From positions 1-7,267 of the forward strand of contig DVJG01000065.1 of the NCBI GenBank assembly GCA_018710805.1: 7,267 nucleotides of DNA. The letters run 5' to 3'. The DNA is from Candidatus Faecousia faecipullorum. GTDB lineage: Bacteria > Bacillota > Clostridia > Oscillospirales > Oscillospiraceae. This document shows positions 6,279-7,267 of the stretch, one piece after another. Position numbers and translations under genes: made by a program. Position 1 is the stretch's first letter; every line of letters starts with the position of its first letter. A model generated the notes under the pieces. The model ran no database searches. It was not told the DNA's origin and saw nothing but the letters and a program-made list of their open reading frames with translations.

Positions 6279-7061
6279 ATGCAGTGTCAGAAGCTGAAAA
6301 CCTATATGGAGACCGGACGGGTGGTGTTTCTTCCGGAGAATTCCATCCGGCCCAATCCCAGCCAGCCAAGAAAGGTCTTTGCGCCGGAAAGCCTGGACGA
6401 GCTGGCGGAGTCCATACGGCGTCACGGCATTCTCCAGCCCCTCTCTGTCCGCCGCCAGGGAAACGCCTACGAATTGATTGCAGGAGAGCGCCGTCTGCGC
6501 GCCGCACGGCTGGCAGGGGTTACGGACATTCCCTGCATCCTCATGGCCATGGACGATCAGGAATCCAGTCTGGCAGCTCTGATTGAAAATCTCCACCGTC
6601 AGGACCTGGACTATATTGAAGAGGCCCAGGGACTTTTCCGTCTCCAGCAGGAACAAGGCATGAGCCAGGAACAGATCGCGCGGCTCCTGGGGAAAAGCCA
6701 GAGCGCCGTGGCCAACAAGCTGCGGCTTCTGAAGCATTCCGAGAAGGTCTTAAATGCCCTTCGGGAAACGGATCTCACGGAACGCCACGCCAGGGCCCTT
6801 CTGAAACTTCCCAGCGAAGAGGAAACCCTTTCCGCCATTCAGGAGATCGCCCGTCAGGGCATGAGTGTGGCCAGGGCAGAAAACTATATTGATTCTCTCC
6901 TTGCAGCAAAGAAAGAGCGGGTATCCAGGGCCAACGTAGGAAGTTTTCTGAATAGTCTGACCCAGAACCTCCAAAAGATACAACGCTCCGGAATCCCCGC
7001 CATTTCCGAACGCAGGGAAACGGAAAGCCAGATTGTGCTGACCATTACCATTCCGAAATAA
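6279..7061 (+). CDS. noc: Nucleoid occlusion protein Noc (ParB/Spo0J-family CTPase), 260 aa
   Basis: Noc binds dispersed chromosomal NBS sites, spreads as a CTP-dependent clamp and blocks division over the nucleoid. The N-terminal ParB/Srx domain has PNPSQPRKVF (25-34), IRRHGILQPL (46-55), the CTP-binding GERRLRA (69-75) and ENLHRQDL (103-110). The helix-turn-helix domain covers about 128-152 (MSQEQIARLLGKSQSAVANK...). The four positions known to separate Noc from ParB DNA specificity read Gln141, Lys147, Lys152 and Arg169, the Noc set. The C-terminus (ending SQIVLTITIPK) resembles the Noc dimerisation domain. It is about 23 residues shorter than B. subtilis Noc, mostly at the N-terminus: only 14 residues precede the core, and the Phe-rich amphipathic membrane helix is not obvious. 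No parA follows; a terminator does. A chromosomal ParB is the alternative, less likely given the specificity residues. Confidence 0.85.
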   Translation: MQCQKLKTYMETGRVVFLPENSIRPNPSQPRKVFAPESLDELAESIRRHGILQPLSVRRQGNAYELIAGERRLRAARLAGVTDIPCILMAMDDQESSLAALIENLHRQDLDYIEEAQGLFRLQQEQGMSQEQIARLLGKSQSAVANKLRLLKHSEKVLNALRETDLTERHARALLKLPSEEETLSAIQEIARQGMSVARAENYIDSLLAAKKERVSRANVGSFLNSLTQNLQKIQRSGIPAISERRETESQIVLTITIPK

Positions 7062-7095
7062 ACAGCCAGCGTGACCATTTGGCCACGCTGGCTGT
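7062..7095 (+). terminator. Hairpin terminator after noc
   Basis: A 12-bp perfect stem (7062-7073 with 7084-7095) begins at the base after the noc stop. The downstream run is poor (CTATTCACTTTT), so it may be a weak terminator or act together with the bidirectional hairpin at 7121-7152. Confidence 0.65.
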
Positions 7096-7120
7096 CTATT
7101 CACTTTTCACATTAGCAAAG

Positions 7121-7152
7121 AAAAAACCTCAACCGGAATGGTTGAGGTTTTT
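7121..7152 (-). terminator. Bidirectional Rho-independent terminator of the 5S rRNA gene
   Basis: CCTCAACC (7127-7134) pairs with GGTTGAGG (7140-7147) around a five-base loop, extended by flanking A and T runs to 13 bp. On the minus strand it lies four to five bases after the 5S 3' end and is followed by six T's. On the plus strand TTTTT follows, so it can also stop noc transcripts. Confidence 0.9.
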
Positions 7153-7156
7153 GTGT

Positions 7157-7267
7157 TGGCATTACCTATTTTCACGGCCAGTCACCCGGCAACTATCGTC
7201 GGCGCGAATGAGCTTAACTTCTGTGTTCGGGATGGGAACAGGTGGACCCTCACTGCAATCAATACCA
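7157..7267 (-). rRNA. rrf: 5S ribosomal RNA (complete or short of a few 5' bases at the window edge)
   Basis: The minus strand contains the 5S signature CCCGAACACAGAAGTTAAGC preceded by CACCTGTTCCCAT and followed by GCGCCGACGATAGT. Helix I pairs the 5' end TGGTATT (7267-7261) with the 3' end AATGCCA (7163-7157), which sets the 3' end and shows that the 5' end is at or within a few bases of the window edge. The length of 111 bases is near normal. 5S RNA joins the large ribosomal subunit. The rest of the rRNA operon would lie to the right, outside the window. Confidence 0.95.

Noticed and set aside
6140..6586. A 148-codon plus-strand frame overlapping the start of noc
   Set aside because: No ribosome binding site and a residue pattern typical of an out-of-frame shadow; noc has a perfect AAGGAGG and full ParB/Noc motifs.

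Overview
The window reads as chromosomal DNA from a GC-rich, low-virulence-signature Clostridia bacterium, most likely an anaerobic gut Oscillospirales (inference from the gene set: a PPDK very close to the Clostridium symbiosum enzyme, Noc, an ECF-type folate S component, a THF riboswitch, strong AAGGAGG ribosome binding sites, and GC-rich coding). I cannot name the species. No mobile element, CRISPR array or phage gene is visible.

Layout. Positions 1-318 hold the 3' end of a plus-strand gene for an ABC-transporter solute-binding lipoprotein, closed by an intrinsic terminator (346-376). It converges on a minus-strand block that reads, in transcription order, from about 6113 down to 446: a sigma-A promoter (6085-6113), a tetrahydrofolate riboswitch (about 5963-6080), a terminator-like hairpin in the leader (5827-5856), folT (ECF folate S component, 4660-5760), a second terminator-like hairpin (4618-4646), folC (3306-4595), an independent sigma-A promoter (3239-3267), ppdK (pyruvate, phosphate dikinase, 498-3128) and the ppdK terminator (446-477). 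Right of the riboswitch promoter, divergent on the plus strand, is noc (nucleoid occlusion ParB-like protein, 6279-7061), ended by a hairpin (7062-7095). A minus-strand 5S rRNA gene (7157-7267), with its own strong terminator (7121-7152), comes in from the right edge and is presumably the end of an rRNA operon.

How the genes fit together. folT and folC form a folate salvage unit: FolT captures folate for an ECF transporter, whose energising subunits (EcfA, EcfA' and EcfT) are not in the window, and FolC adds glutamates that keep folate inside the cell. A THF-sensing riboswitch ahead of folT closes the feedback loop. ppdK has its own promoter and belongs to PEP/pyruvate metabolism; it is unlikely to be functionally tied to the folate genes. 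noc is a chromosome-biology gene that here stands without parA, parB or rsmG beside it.

Most interesting points: the FolT protein carries an extra transmembrane segment plus a soluble domain of about 120 residues not expected of an S component; the THF riboswitch departs from the remembered consensus in its pseudoknot loop and has a six-base complement to the downstream hairpin that could act as an antiterminator; folC sits behind a terminator with no room for its own promoter; and Noc keeps all four residues that set Noc-type DNA specificity but lacks a clear membrane-targeting N-terminus. There is no gene-free stretch over 300 bases except the 5761-6278 divergent region, which holds the promoter, riboswitch and leader described, plus about 165 bases (6114-6278) in which I see only the noc ribosome binding site and a possible Noc half-site.
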